From NCBI GenBank assembly GCA_029204225.1, contig CM055102.1:49107057-49171056 (forward strand): a stretch of 64,000 nt of DNA, written 5' to 3'. A program made the position numbers and the translations under genes. The stretch comes from Diphasiastrum complanatum. Lineage: Eukaryota > Streptophyta > Lycopodiopsida > Lycopodiales > Lycopodiaceae. Below the pieces are notes generated by a model that was not told where the DNA came from, did no database searches, and saw nothing but the letters and a program-made list of their open reading frames with translations. Positions 11,480-22,459 of this stretch are shown piece by piece; within the stretch, counting starts at the first letter, position 1, and every line of letters starts with the position of its first letter.

Positions 11480-13310
11480 GATCTATGTCTTTCAAAGCCC
11501 TTGTAGGCTAGTGGCTTGGTGAGTAAATCTGCATAACAATTTGAAGTTGATACATGTTCATGGAGAATCTCACCATTCATAACTTTTTCTCTTACATAGT
11601 GGTGTGCTACCCTCTATGTGTTTACTTCTTGCATGGAAGATTGGATTACTTGCAAGATATTGGGCGAGATGCTATCACATTTGATGCAAGGTAATTCCTC
11701 TTCTTGAATGATCTCGAGCTCCCACTAGTAGCCTTTTTGATCCAATGACTTCCTTTGTTGTAGTAGTCAAAGCTCTTGTACTCAGCTTCACATGAGGATA
11801 AGGAGATGGTGTCTTGCTCTCTTAGATTGCCAAGAGACAAGATTACCTCCCCAAAAAATATTGTGTAAGCATTGTGACTTTCTAATCCACCTTATCACCT
11901 GCAAAATCCGAATCTAAAAAGGGCAACAAGGCTTAATGTCTTTTAAAGCAAAGTCCATAGTCTTGAGTAGATGCAACATATTTCAAGATCCTCTTTCCCT
12001 TTTTCCAATCATGGATCTTTGGATTTTGCATGCTTTTTGACTAAGCTTATGAGCCACTAAAACTAAGATTTAGCCCTAAGATCCTATTAGACTTCTGAAA
12101 GTATGATGTCCTCAAAGGATGCTTCATCACAAGTTTTAGTGTCTTTAACCATTAGACTCCATAGGAGTATCTATGCTTTTACGATCTTGCATTTTGAACT
12201 CCCTTAAGCATAGATCTTACATAACTTTCTTGAGAAATGAAAGCGGAAAGTCATTAGATATCTTAATCTCTCATCCAAGTACATGATGTAAAAAATCCAA
12301 GATCTTGCATTTTGAATTCCTTTCCTAAGGAGATCTTGGTATCAATAAGTAGATCCATGTTGCTTCCACTTAATAGAATGTCATCAACACTAAATAAGCA
12401 ACATGATTACATCATTACCAACATGTTTAAGATATAATGATGGATCATATGACCTAATCTTAAACTCAATAGAAAGAAGATAAGTGTTCAACCTCTCATA
12501 CCAAGCCCTTGGGGCTTGTTTCAAGCCATAAAGACTTTTCAAAAGTAAGCATACTTTTGATCCTTTGCCATGCACAACAAAACCTAGAGGTTGATGCATT
12601 ATAAATTTCTTCTTCTAATTAACCATTTAAGAAAGCATTGGAAACATCAAATTGAAGCCATTTTCTAATCATAAACGCAACAAATAGCAATGAGGATTCT
12701 AATGGTTACCATCTTTGCTATGGGAGCAAAGGTTTCTTCATAATCTATGCCTTTGATTTGGGCATAGCCTTTAGCACAAAGCCTTGCATTGAACTTGTTG
12801 ATTGATCCATCATTATTGAGCTTGATTCTATAGACCCACTTGCATTCAATGACACGCTTGTCATTAGGTGGATCTACAAGTTTCAAAGTCTCATTTTGCA
12901 TCAAAGCTTCATACTCGGCCTCCACAGCTTTGATCCAATCCTTTGATTGAAGAGCTTCCTCCACGGTTGATGGTTCTTCAATGGAGGTGTGAAACGCATG
13001 TAGAGAGCTGAATCCTCCACTTTTTTGCCTTTTTCCAAGTAAGTGAGTCTTCTAGGCTCGGATCTCTCTGGGTTGATCTTCTTGGAGTCATTGGTAGACT
13101 TGGATTCTCTTGTGATCTCGGCTCCCAAACAAATCTTCAGCGTTATCAATACTTGATGAAGAGACTCCTACTTGATGAATAAGCCCTAGGGACTCCTGCA
13201 CATTGTCCTTCATGTACATTCGATCTTCATGGAAGATCACATCTCTACTTATCATAGTTTGATTAGTAGATGGAACAAAGATCCTATAGGCTTTACTTGA
13301 GTAGCCTATC
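11480..13310 (-). pseudogene. Copia A reverse transcriptase and RNase H
   Basis: From 12964 the minus strand encodes the RT start (MEEALQSKDWIKAVEAEYEA, then CKWVYRIK and ARLCAKGYAQ), at 12599 the block LKSLYGLKQAPRAWYERL, and just after 12390 a VDDILLSGS box in which the usual Tyr of YVDD is replaced by a stop. RNase H fragments follow, ending near 11500 with STSNCYADLLTKPLAYKGFE. At least five frameshifts or stops interrupt it. Confidence 0.85.
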
Positions 13311-14500
13311 ATAATGCCTTTAAGAGCATTAGCATCATTTTTTTTTTTGTTTCAAGAGGTACATGTACAAAGCAAACACATCCAAATGTTCTAAGATGAT
13401 TAACCTTGGGTTTCCTTCCATACAACTTTTCATAAGGTGAAATATCTTCTATAGCATGAATTTGGCAATAAATTGCAAAGATAGTTAGCATATCCTATTG
13501 CTTCTCCCCAAAAATCTTTAGAAAGAGAAGCTTCTAGTCTAAGTGCCTTTGCACCATTCACATAGAGTTCTATTTTTTTCTCTTGGCCACTCCATTAGAT
13601 TGAGGAGAGTAGGCACAAGTGAAATCTATCCTAATGCCAAAATCATTACAAAAGTTTATGAACCTTGTGGAGATGTATTCACCTCCATTATCACTTCTCA
13701 AAGCTTGAATTTTACAATATGGTTGACTCTCAACAAAATCTTTGAACTTCACAAAAGTTTCATATGCAAGTGCTTTAGAATATAAGAGGTAAACCCAACA
13801 AAAACGGGAGTAATCATCAAGTAATGCTATAAAACATGTTGCTCCACCCTTGCTCTCGGTGGATGAGAAATGGATGTCACTATGGATGAGTTCCAAAGGT
13901 GCTTTGGACTTGATTGTTGATCTTTGTTGTGGCCTTGCATGTGATTTGGCCAATGCACATGCATCACAAGGACTTGGCTCCTTGATTATGGACTTCGGCA
14001 AACCATGAACTAGCTCCAACTTGCACATAGATAGCATGGCCTTGGAGTTGGGATGGCCCAACCTCCTATGCCATAGATCTTCACTTGATAGCTTTCCTTG
14101 TAGCACAATATCCAAGCAAAGATTAGCATTTCCATTTCCATCAAGCTTGAATAACCTTCCAAAACGAGAACATGATGCTACTATATCATCATCTTTTCTA
14201 ATCAAGCAAGTACCATCTCTAAAATCTACTTGTAGACCCACCATCATTGAGTTGGCCTACACTTTATTAGATTTTTAGTCAAACTAGGAACATAGAGCAC
14301 ATCATTAAGATCAACCTTATCTAAAGATACGCTTCCTATGCCTCTATCATACATTCCTCATCATTTGCGGTATAGATACAACTTCTAGTTCCTTTGTATG
14401 TTACAAGATTACAAAAGGAGTTTTTATCACTACTCATGTGGGATGAAGCACCACTACCTAGCCACCATACATTATAATGCTTGAAAGAGGAGGATGAAAA
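13310..14500 (-). pseudogene. Copia A protease end and integrase
   Basis: Near 14440 the minus strand gives WWLGSGASSHMSSDKN, the aspartic protease motif with Asp changed to Gly (DSGAS to GSGAS). From 14247 an open frame of 225 codons has the zinc-binding block (LWHRRLGHPNSKAM, then CDACALAKSHA), PLELIHSDIH with the first catalytic Asp, ALRSDNGGEYIS with the second, and SPQSNGVAKRKK, where the third catalytic residue Glu has become Lys (codon at 13582-13584). The post-integrase part (YEKLYGRKPK, HLRTFGCVCFVHVP) follows at 13491. Protease and integrase would both be inactive. Confidence 0.85.
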
Positions 14501-15385
14501 GTTAGACATCATAAGTGAATCTTCTTTGTCACAAGGAGATTCATCTTCACAAGTGATGTTGGCTTGATTTTTCCTTTTGTAGCATTGAGAGGCAAAATGC
14601 CCCTTTTTGCCACATGAGAAACAAGTAACCTTGTACTTGTTTCTTCTTTACATTGGATGAACTTGGTTCCTCCTTGGATGTCTTCTCCATTGCTTTTGTG
14701 TTGTCCTTGGAACTCTTGCCATTCTTCTTGTATTTGCTCTTCCCCTTGGACTTGGTGAATAGTGCTTGATCACTTCCTCCATCCTCAAATCTTGCCACTC
14801 GAGTTTGATGCCTATACTCCTCGGATATCAAGACTCCTTGTAAGGCTGCTAAAGAAGGAAAATCCTCTTTGATTGCATATGATTGAACAATGGTATGAAA
14901 ATCCTCACTTAGGCCATTCAAAATAACTTGAACAATTTCTTTGGATTTGATAGAATCATCTATGTAAAAAAGATCTTTATGGAGATCCTTGACTCTAGAA
15001 ACATAGGATGAAGCACTTTCATCCTTTATTTGAAAACTTTAAAAAATCATATTTCTGAGAGTAAGGACTCTTGAAGTGTTCCTAGACTCATAAATGGATT
15101 GAAGAGTACTCCATGCATCTTGGGCATTAACACAAGAGCTAATCTCTCTTAGAACTTCATTAGAGACATTTAGCTTCAAAACATGAAGAGCAACATGTGC
15201 TCTTTTCTTGAATTTGGGAATTTCTTGAGGATTAGTAGGCTCCTCCTCATTCCCATTCACTATATCTATTAGATCTTGAAGTACAAGGATGGATTCTATT
15301 CTAACTTTCCATGTACCATAATTTGTAGAAGTGAGTCTTTCAGTTTTGTTCTAATAGATAAGATCCCATTGAAGTCATATCTAGA
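14500..15385 (-). pseudogene. Copia A gag (UBN2-type)
   Basis: Minus-strand fragments give a gag polyprotein of the UBN2 type: a start at about 15380 (MTSMGSYLLE), VALHVLKLNVSNEVLREISS, IYESRNTSRVLTLRN at 15039-15260, then MNGLSEDFHTIVQSYAIKED from 14921 and a Lys/Ser-rich linker. After one frameshift the zinc knuckle CFSCGKKGHFASQC (CX2CX4HX4C) appears near 14590-14630. The sequence aligns by eye block for block with the intact gag at 52405-53247. Confidence 0.85.
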
Positions 15386-16116
15386 AAATTGGTTTTGGAT
15401 TACATAAGAGAATGTTTTCAAAGGTTCAATCTAATCAAATGTAGACTAAAGATCACAATGGAATCAAATAACAATTGATTATGAACTCAAAAATGGCCAA
15501 AAATGACAATTTTTAGATGGAAGTAAAAAAATGCTCTCTATTTTCCAAAGCAAAAGTGGATGAAGTAAATCTGAGTTCACACATGTGAAATAGCTTGAAA
15601 AATTCAGATTTATCACTTAATAAGTTTCATCCATACATAGGATCATAGATCCAAACAATGCTTCATAGATTGGAAAAAAATTGAAAAATAGTAAAATCTT
15701 GCTATTTTGATCCCTACAAAATAGGATCCTTAAAAAGCCTTCAAACATGTAAAACACTTGTTTTATCTTTCAATATGCCTCACTTTGAATGCCAATGACT
15801 CTCCTTAGGGTCCACCATTCCTCTTGAGGTCACTTGCACCACAATTTACACTTGATTAGCTTTCCATTCATATGCAACATGGATGGAAAAGATGAAAAGT
15901 AACATAGCCACCACTCTATCTTGATTGAAGGCCTCAAACGTGCTGCTACAATAGGCCGTACAGCTCTAAAATCAGAGAAAAATTATACATCAATGAGTGA
16001 TGAAGAGAGTGGATCTAATTAGCTTAAAATCGAGTGCTAGTAAGAGGCAAAATGTCACCAACAATGATGAGAAGTCATTCCATTTGACAAAGCAATGATT
16101 GGATGTGTATTCTGCT
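15386..16116 (-). other. Copia A 5' leader
   Basis: This is the untranslated stretch between PBS and gag of element A. It has no long frame and no repeat that I could identify. Confidence 0.6.
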
Positions 16117-16133
16117 ATCAAGCTCTGATACCA
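16117..16133 (-). other. Primer binding site, tRNA-iMet type
   Basis: The minus strand reads tggtatcagagcttgat directly after the LTR end ...ttctca. TGGTATCAGAGC is the standard plant copia PBS complementary to the 3' end of initiator tRNA-Met. Confidence 0.9.
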
Positions 16134-16620
16134 TGAGAACTTTTCACATGTGTGAACCAGCTGCAAGTACAAAGGATCAAGAGAATGATTGATTGCACAC
16201 TACACTAGCTTCTATTCCAAATACAATGTGATGGAAAACATTGGCAAGCTAGTTAGCAACAAGGCAAGAGCATTCATCACAATCTAACTATCATTACACC
16301 TCAAATAGATCAAATGGAAGCTTTACTTGAATAATTGTATTCTTGAGGTACAAAGCCACCTTATTTATAATACAAGAGGCATTCTAGAAGTCGTGGAGAG
16401 AGAGAACAATCTAGATGCCACATTGCCTCTACCTCTCTACTAGATGACAAAAAGAGAAATGGATAAGGAATCTGTAGATTGCACTCCTTAACTCCTCTGT
16501 CAAAAACCCTCTCAACACACTGGGAAGCACAAACTGCATGCACAAACACAATTTGGTCATTAAGATACATATATGCGCAATGAGATCATCATGAAATTAC
16601 AAGACATGCTATAAAATCTA
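16134..16620 (-). repeat. Copia A 5' LTR
   Basis: The inner end is fixed by the PBS: the plus strand starts TGAGAACTTTTCACATG at 16134. A TATA-like gtattataaata lies on the minus strand near 16370, consistent with minus-strand transcription. The outer end near 16620 is a guess because no second LTR or target duplication was found. Confidence 0.65.
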
Positions 16621-16624
16621 ATCC

Positions 16625-18865
16625 ACAATGTTGAGGTGAAAGCAACGTCAAAAAACATGCCATGCCAACCTATAAAAATGTATGTCAGTCATGAGACTTT
16701 AGTCCACTTAGCTTGTTGTCCCTTGTGAAGGCACCCTTTAGGCATTGCATGTGTCTAGTCAGAGTTCGAAACGAGGCTATTGCCTACTTTACAATCGTCT
16801 CTTCTCTCCTTGAGAAGATCCATGGGGCCTTTGGGAGGACAATTGAAGTCCCCACCATTTGTGGCCATAAATCAGCCATCTTTTCCACTATTTTTAAGTC
16901 ATCTGGTGCGACCCCGGTCAGTGCTCCCAAATTGTGCTCCTGACATTCTTCACTCATGTGCATCGGGTCCAAAAGATCGTTTATCGACAATTCCCCCCAA
17001 TATGGGAGTTCATGAAATATTGATAACCTCTTTATGCCCAGAGGGAGTCACCCTAGATCTTAATTGGATCTCCAACTTTGAAGCCAATCACTTGCCTACA
17101 ATATTAACAAACAAGCACACACATTTAATGCAGATTATCGTTAGAAGAAATATAAAGAGAGTAACTATAAAATAAATAAATGACATGTACCTCATGTATG
17201 TTCACTTACCACCCCTTGTAACTGGTGGGACTATTATCCCATGTTCAAGTAGACTAATTATAATCAAATTGTCCAAATTTAAAGCAATAGTGTATAGCCA
17301 ACCACGATTGCATATGATATTCATGGTTGTTGTGCTCATTCAAGGGTGGGTGGTGATGAACTTGATAGGAAGAAGCAGCACCTATTCATGATTTAGGGAG
17401 CCTCCACTATGCTTAGATGGCCCCACTAATGTCATTCCAATTGTGGTTGGTAGTACACTCCCAAATTCAAATCGCTTATGTGAAAGTCTTGTGCTTCTAA
17501 TAAAGAGGGGAGGTGCTTGAATGTAAGATCCCGTTTATCTTTGCCACTATGTACATGATGGTTAGCGTATTTTTAACTTGTTTATTTGCAAGACTTATTT
17601 TTTCCCCCTTTTTTAAATGGGCTCAACATCTCTTTGTTTAAGATGCAATTACCTTTCATGTGCTTAAACAAACCTAAGTAATTACTTTAATGTAGAAAAA
17701 CTCTAGATGCAATCACAGGCGGGTTCCATTAACCGTAATGGATTCTTGGTGACTATTCTGCCCATTTTCTGAACAGATTAAGAAGCAGACTAGTCATCTG
17801 TGTTTTTCAAAGAAAAAATTAGTGCTCATTCCACCTGCGCGTCAGGCGCATGCCTGCCACGTGGCAGCATCAAATTGGACAAAAAGAAGTCAAAGTATCC
17901 ATTACGCAATAAAAGGCGACCAGGCATAGGCCATTCTGCCCGGTTCGGCTTTCCAAAAAATTCCAGAAATCCTTACCAGGCAAAATGGCTTGTGCCCGGC
18001 TACTTCCATAGTACATTGTACCTTGCAAGTCTCCACCTATGAGCCTCTTAGTCACATGCTAGAAACTAGATGAGTCTTGCTTGCAACTAATGTTCAAGAG
18101 CAAGTATACTTGGACTATCATTCAACGTTGAGGATGATATTCATCATATACTTACATCTCATTCCTTGAAAAAAGCTCAATAGCTGAGTTCATATGTGGA
18201 GGAATTTCTCTTAAAGGATCTTCAAGCATAAATTTGACTCTATATTTAGCGGCTAATCGTATTTAAGTATAATAACCTAACATATATGTTACATGTACGA
18301 GGAATAAAACCCAAATTTATTGGTCCTGGTCATCCGCATATATGGATAATGTCACGTATCCAAGAAGTATAAGGAACCAATTCATAACTATTTTGGTACA
18401 TGGTTGCTTGTTACAGACAATAGTCAATGAGTTATCTATATTGCTCGTGCTTTCTGTGATAACGTACTCCAGTTTCAATGTCAGCTTGCAAGCTCATGTT
18501 AACAAATTCATTGGATTGATCATTGCTTGGATGAACATCCATCGGAAGATATATAAAAACAAATATTGTTGGATGTTTTGCACGCAGCCTCATGTGTTAT
18601 ATAGCTCTTTGTGGAGATTAAGATCTCGTGCCCTGTCGCTCCTGCTCTCTGTGAGACTTTGCTGCGCCTTCAGAGGTATCAAATAGATGGGAAGTAGCCT
18701 ATCTGTAGAGAAGCAAATGCGAGATTCTTTGTTGTGGAGATCAGTTCTGAGGTCTGAGGTCTGATTGGCAAGACGATGAACTACTATCCGAGACGATTTT
18801 AATTGGTTCAGGTTTTCATTCTAAAATTCCTGTTGCAATTTATATCTTTTTAGACGTTAGCAACC
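16625..18865. other. Upstream region of the intact gene, no gene seen
   Basis: Overlapping open frames at 16713-17175 (plus) and 16784-16990 (minus) lack any recognisable domain. The 14-bp palindrome ctgccacgtggcag with a CACGTG G-box core lies at 17854-17867, about 1 kb before the gene at 18921; a regulatory role is only a possibility. Confidence 0.4.
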
Positions 18866-18871
18866 GACATC

Positions 18872-18879
18872 ATATATAC
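18872..18879 (+). promoter_or_regulatory. Possible TATA box of the 18921 gene
   Basis: The motif atatatac lies 42-49 bases before the ATG at 18921, which would give a very short 5' leader starting near 18905. The placement fits plant promoters, but no start site is proven. Confidence 0.4.
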
Positions 18880-18920
18880 CACTGCTCTGCTGAGTCTCCT
18901 CTGCGTATCTCTGCAGCAAT

Positions 18921-19811
18921 ATGAAAAAGGGAAGGGAGCCGCAATTGGCAGCTGCCCAGCTTATGCGATTGATGTTGGAGGTAACCATCCTATCAATCTC
19001 AGCTCAACTAGCGCAAGGATGGAACAATTATGACAGGCCTCCTCCTCCTTCCAAACATCCAGAGCATTGTTCTCCCGCACTGCCACCACCGCCGCCTCCT
19101 CCTCCTCCGCAACATCGGAAGCATTGGCCTCCCTCACCGCCACCGCCACCACCTCCTCCTCCTTGTCCTCATCATCATCCATCATCGCCTCTTCCATTAA
19201 CACCTTCGGGAACTCCAGGATCAGTCCCGGCCCCAAGTCACCATAGCCCAACTCCAAGTCACCATAGTCCAGCTCCATCTCCATCTCCAAAATCGTTCCC
19301 AAATCCTTCTCCATCGCCATCGCACGGCCAGCCTCCGAATTCCACACCCACTCCTTCACCAGGACATCGAGTTAGTCCACCCTACACTTCCCCTGCACCA
19401 GGATCCGGTGTGCCATCTCCTGGTCATCCATTTCTTCATCCACCTTTTTATGCACCTCCATCAAGACCCGCAATCAGTCCGCCAACTCCTGGCAATCGAG
19501 CTTCTGCACCTTCGCCCCTAAGTCCTTATTCATCACCGCCTGGACATGGTGCGCCACCCCCTAGACACTCTATTTCTCCTGCACCAACAACTCATCATGG
19601 CTCAGGGGGAAACTCACATGGAAAGACGGTAGGAATTGTTGTTGGAGCAGTCGTGGGTGCCGCTATTCTGCTATGTCTTGCAGCACTCCTGTATAAGAAG
19701 AAAAGAAGGCACAGAGATGATGATCACTACACTGCTGAGGTTTCTGTTGTTCAGGAAACTTCAGTTGCTGAGTATGAGATCGTGACTGAAAGCTCTGAGA
19801 CAGCAAGGTAA
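18921..19811 (+). CDS. Proline-rich extensin-like type I membrane protein
   Basis: This is an intact frame of 296 codons. Residues 1 to about 33 form a signal peptide (MLEVTILSISAQLAQG, cleavage likely near QG-W). Residues 38 to about 215 are very rich in Pro, Ser and His, with runs of up to ten prolines, repeated SPAPSPS, HHSP and GHPVSPP-type blocks typical of hydroxyproline-rich cell-wall proteins. Residues 236-258 (TVGIVVGAVVGAAILLCLAALLY) form a membrane helix followed by KKKRRHRDDD (stop-transfer) and a 38-residue tail with many Glu/Thr/Ser. The layout equals the ectodomain and membrane part of PERK-type receptor kinases, but no kinase domain follows. The ATG was chosen because the signal peptide follows at once. 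The stop TAA lies inside AAG/GTAAGG, a donor-like site, so a spliced form with a different C-terminus is possible. A frameshifted inverted paralogue lies at 6702-7765. Confidence 0.8.
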   Translation: MKKGREPQLAAAQLMRLMLEVTILSISAQLAQGWNNYDRPPPPSKHPEHCSPALPPPPPPPPPQHRKHWPPSPPPPPPPPPCPHHHPSSPLPLTPSGTPGSVPAPSHHSPTPSHHSPAPSPSPKSFPNPSPSPSHGQPPNSTPTPSPGHRVSPPYTSPAPGSGVPSPGHPFLHPPFYAPPSRPAISPPTPGNRASAPSPLSPYSSPPGHGAPPPRHSISPAPTTHHGSGGNSHGKTVGIVVGAVVGAAILLCLAALLYKKKRRHRDDDHYTAEVSVVQETSVAEYEIVTESSETAR

Positions 19812-20225
19812 GGGTGTGTCTCAGAATTCTGATTATAACACCACTCGAGGTTCTTTTGTTTTGCAGTTCCATGCTCGATGTCTTGTTGCAACTGCTGCTT
19901 GATTAAATGGAGTAACTGAATATTGACTTCTGCCTACAGACAAAATGCTTGATTATCTCCTGCAAATCCTTACGAGACAAAAATAATCACATCTAGCAAG
20001 GCTTCAACGTGAAAAGTAGTCAACATGGCAGATCTGAATAGCTTCAGAAGAAAAACGTATACCCATATTGTAAATCCGATTGACAATCAATGAAAAGCTT
20101 TTCGTTCATATCATTGCAAAGGAAAGAATCGCCTGACTGCAAACTCTTGGAGATGACGAAGGATTACCATTTTACCAGTAGAGATAGCTGATGAACAAAC
20201 TCGAGCTCCGAGTCCTGATAGAGGG
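19812..20225 (+). other. Conserved 3' flank of the proline-rich gene
   Basis: About 410 bp match the flank of the minus-strand paralogue (6230-6700) with indels. It holds a donor-like GTAAGG at 19808 and an acceptor-like ttcttttgttttgcag ending at 19866, a 59-bp interval, followed by a 12-codon frame to TAA at 19906. It is most simply a 3' UTR kept since the duplication. Confidence 0.6.
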
Positions 20226-20519
20226 AAAAAAGCCAATAACTTGATCTAGATTCTTATGTATATTGATCTATGTATAGTGAGATCTGACTACGAGTCCTTT
20301 TATTTTGATTTCAGTTAGAGAGAAGATTTGGTGTAATATAAGTTTTTATGTATTATATTTCCTGATTTGATTGATTCAAACTTATTATCTAGTTCTCAGA
20401 ATCTTACTATTCGTTTCTACAATACAGGTCATTTGAATTACACTATGATGTGTGTTCTTGCTAAGGATCAAGTAAACTCTTCTCTAAGTGATAAAAAAAA
20501 AAAGTTTGTTTCAGTTTTT

Positions 20520-21908
20520 TTGGTTATTTTTTAATGTTCTTTTGTTGGCAAATATGGGTGTGCACAACCAATGACACCCCATTTATGATTGAGGTGTATA
20601 GGGGCATGAATACTCTCTTGATGCCGTTTTGTTCAAGCTGATACTCTTTGAAGTTGGTAGAGATGTATTCTCCACCTCCATCTGACCTTAGCATCTTGAT
20701 GCTAGTGCCAAATTGATTCTTAACAAGAACTTTAAACTTCAAAAAAATTTCAAACACCATAGCTTTTGAGGACAAGATAGATCCAAGTAAATCTACTATG
20801 ACCATGTAAGAAAAAAAACAAACATAGTCACTCCTCCATTACTCTTTCTACTTGAAAACTGCACATATGAGTGAATGAGTTGCAAAACATGATATGTTTT
20901 ACTAGAAGATCTTGAGAAAATCATTTTGTGTGCTTTTGCCAAAGCGCATGCTTTAGATGCCTTACAACGCTTTCACAATGTTTTTGCCATACCAAGAACT
21001 TTCTCCTCTTTGCACATTGACTCCATGGATTTGTAGTTGGGATGGCCCAACCTCTGGTGCCACAACCCAACTTGAAAAAACTCTCCCTCAGCCAAAAAAT
21101 AAGAATTAGATTCAACATTAGCATCCAACTTGAAAAGCCTTCCAAATATTGTCCCTCTTGCAATCACCTCTCCACTCATCTTAATTAAGCAAGCATTAAC
21201 ATCAAAATCAACTTGAAAAGCCATTATCCAACATTTTCCCAACACTTAACAAATTTTTAGTGATGTTAGGCATTAGTATTGTAAATGAACTTTTTGGAAC
21301 TATCATAAGAAGAGGGATGAGAAAAATGTATACTGTGGCTTGTCATGTGAGAGCAGCTAGCCCCAATATTAATCCACCAAGGATTTTCTTTTTAAAAGCT
21401 AGAAAATGAAAAAATGGACATCATGAGTATTATTCAAGATTACTCTTCTCACCTTCAATTGAGATATTGTACAATTTTTCTCTTGCAACACTCGAATGCA
21501 AAGTATCCTTTCTTACCACAAAAAAATCACTTGAACTTGGATTTGTCCTTCTTTCCTTTGGAAGATGATGGTTGATCATCACTCTCATCGTTGAGCATCT
21601 CGACCTTCTCTTGAATGGTCCTTTTTATTTGCTTTTGCCCTATGCATGGATTAAAAGCTTTGCCATCTCCTCCATCTTTGGGAGTGAGTTGTCCCATTCT
21701 AGACAATGCATTTGCTTGCCTACTCTCCTTAGCCACAAGGATTCATTGTATACTCTCTATTGAAGGGAGATACTCTTGGATTGCATAGGATTGGACAAGA
21801 TTAGAATGATCTTAATTAAGTCCATTTAAGACAACTTAAACTAGCCCTCTTTGGTTGATTGGCTCTCCAATGCATGTTAGCTCTCTATTGTAGTCCTTCA
21901 CTCTAAGT
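20520..21908 (-). pseudogene. Ty1/copia fragment B (gag end to integrase)
   Basis: Minus-strand frames give the gag part (YVLRVKDYNRE, then NLVQSYAIQEYLPS near 21800-21900), LVAKESRQANALSRMGQL from about 21740, a degraded knuckle FFCGKKGYFAFECCKRK where His became Tyr, a protease-region block, and from 21245 the pre-integrase part (TIFGRLFKLDANVES, LWHQRLGHPNYKSMESMCK). Integrase follows at 20805 with MLRSDGGGEYISTNFKEYQ. RT, RNase H and LTRs are absent. The fragment stops at the inverted gypsy LTR arm at 21909. It belongs to the lineage of element A. Confidence 0.85.
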
Positions 21909-22440
21909 ACATATGCGATAGTATAGTTCAGATTTCAGCATGAATGGAAGATCCAAATATAACTCTAACATCCATTAACCCTAAGCATTAAGACTACATC
22001 CATTAACACTAGATCCACAATCAAGATAGCTTAGTCTTTCTCTCTCCCTATAAAAAACATGCAATCCCAATAACAATTAGATCCAACAATTAGCAAACCC
22101 ACTCAAAACATGAGAGATGGAGGAAAAGTGATAGAGAGCAAGGACATTCATCAATCCATTTCACAAGAGAACCGAGGACCCTGGCCTTTGAATCCTATTG
22201 GTCCATTTTTGCCTCCCTAATTATTCAAATTAAAAAAAGAGTGGGAACCATCCAAATTGGAGGGAAACCCAACTTTATTCACTAACTTGACATCTAGGCC
22301 CTGCGATATTAAAAGTCTTGCAAAAAGGCCTAAAGTCCTTTTATTGACTTTCTAATTAATATCAAATAACCATGTAATCATCGGGTTGGACTTACACACG
22401 TAGGGTGCCAAATCCCTCTCACTTATTAACTAGGGCTAGG
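21909..22440 (-). repeat. Gypsy LTR, left inverted arm
   Basis: The reverse complement of this stretch matches 23500-24124. Shared landmarks are tagttcagatt, aaagtgatagagagcaagg, ggaccctggcct, aacccaactttattcac and ttggacttacacacg. Compared with the right arm it lacks about 75 bp that in the right arm hold the TATA box and the following aataaag region. A third copy is at 36050-36395. Confidence 0.75.
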
Positions 22441-22459
22441 GTTAGGGTTATGGCGAATC

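Larger units (their letters stand above)
11480..16620 (-). mobile_element. Ty1/copia element A, decayed
   Basis: On the minus strand a 5' LTR (about 16620-16134), a tRNA-iMet PBS (16133-16117), a leader, gag, protease, integrase, RT and RNase H follow one another to about 11480. The order PR-INT-RT-RH defines Ty1/copia. Gag and protease resemble those of the young element at 50.2-54.7 kb and the fragment at 20.5-21.9 kb, so the three belong to one lineage. Stops and frameshifts are scattered through all domains and the 3' LTR is not recognisable. Confidence 0.85.

Noticed and set aside
16780-17175. A 131-codon plus-strand gene
   Set aside because: It overlaps other frames of similar length, has no domain, signal peptide or codon bias that I can see, and there is no promoter or paralogue support.
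18921-20515. A full PERK receptor kinase
   Set aside because: The N-terminal layout fits, but no protein kinase motif (GxGxxG, HRD, DFG) is seen in any frame downstream of the membrane helix in either paralogue.
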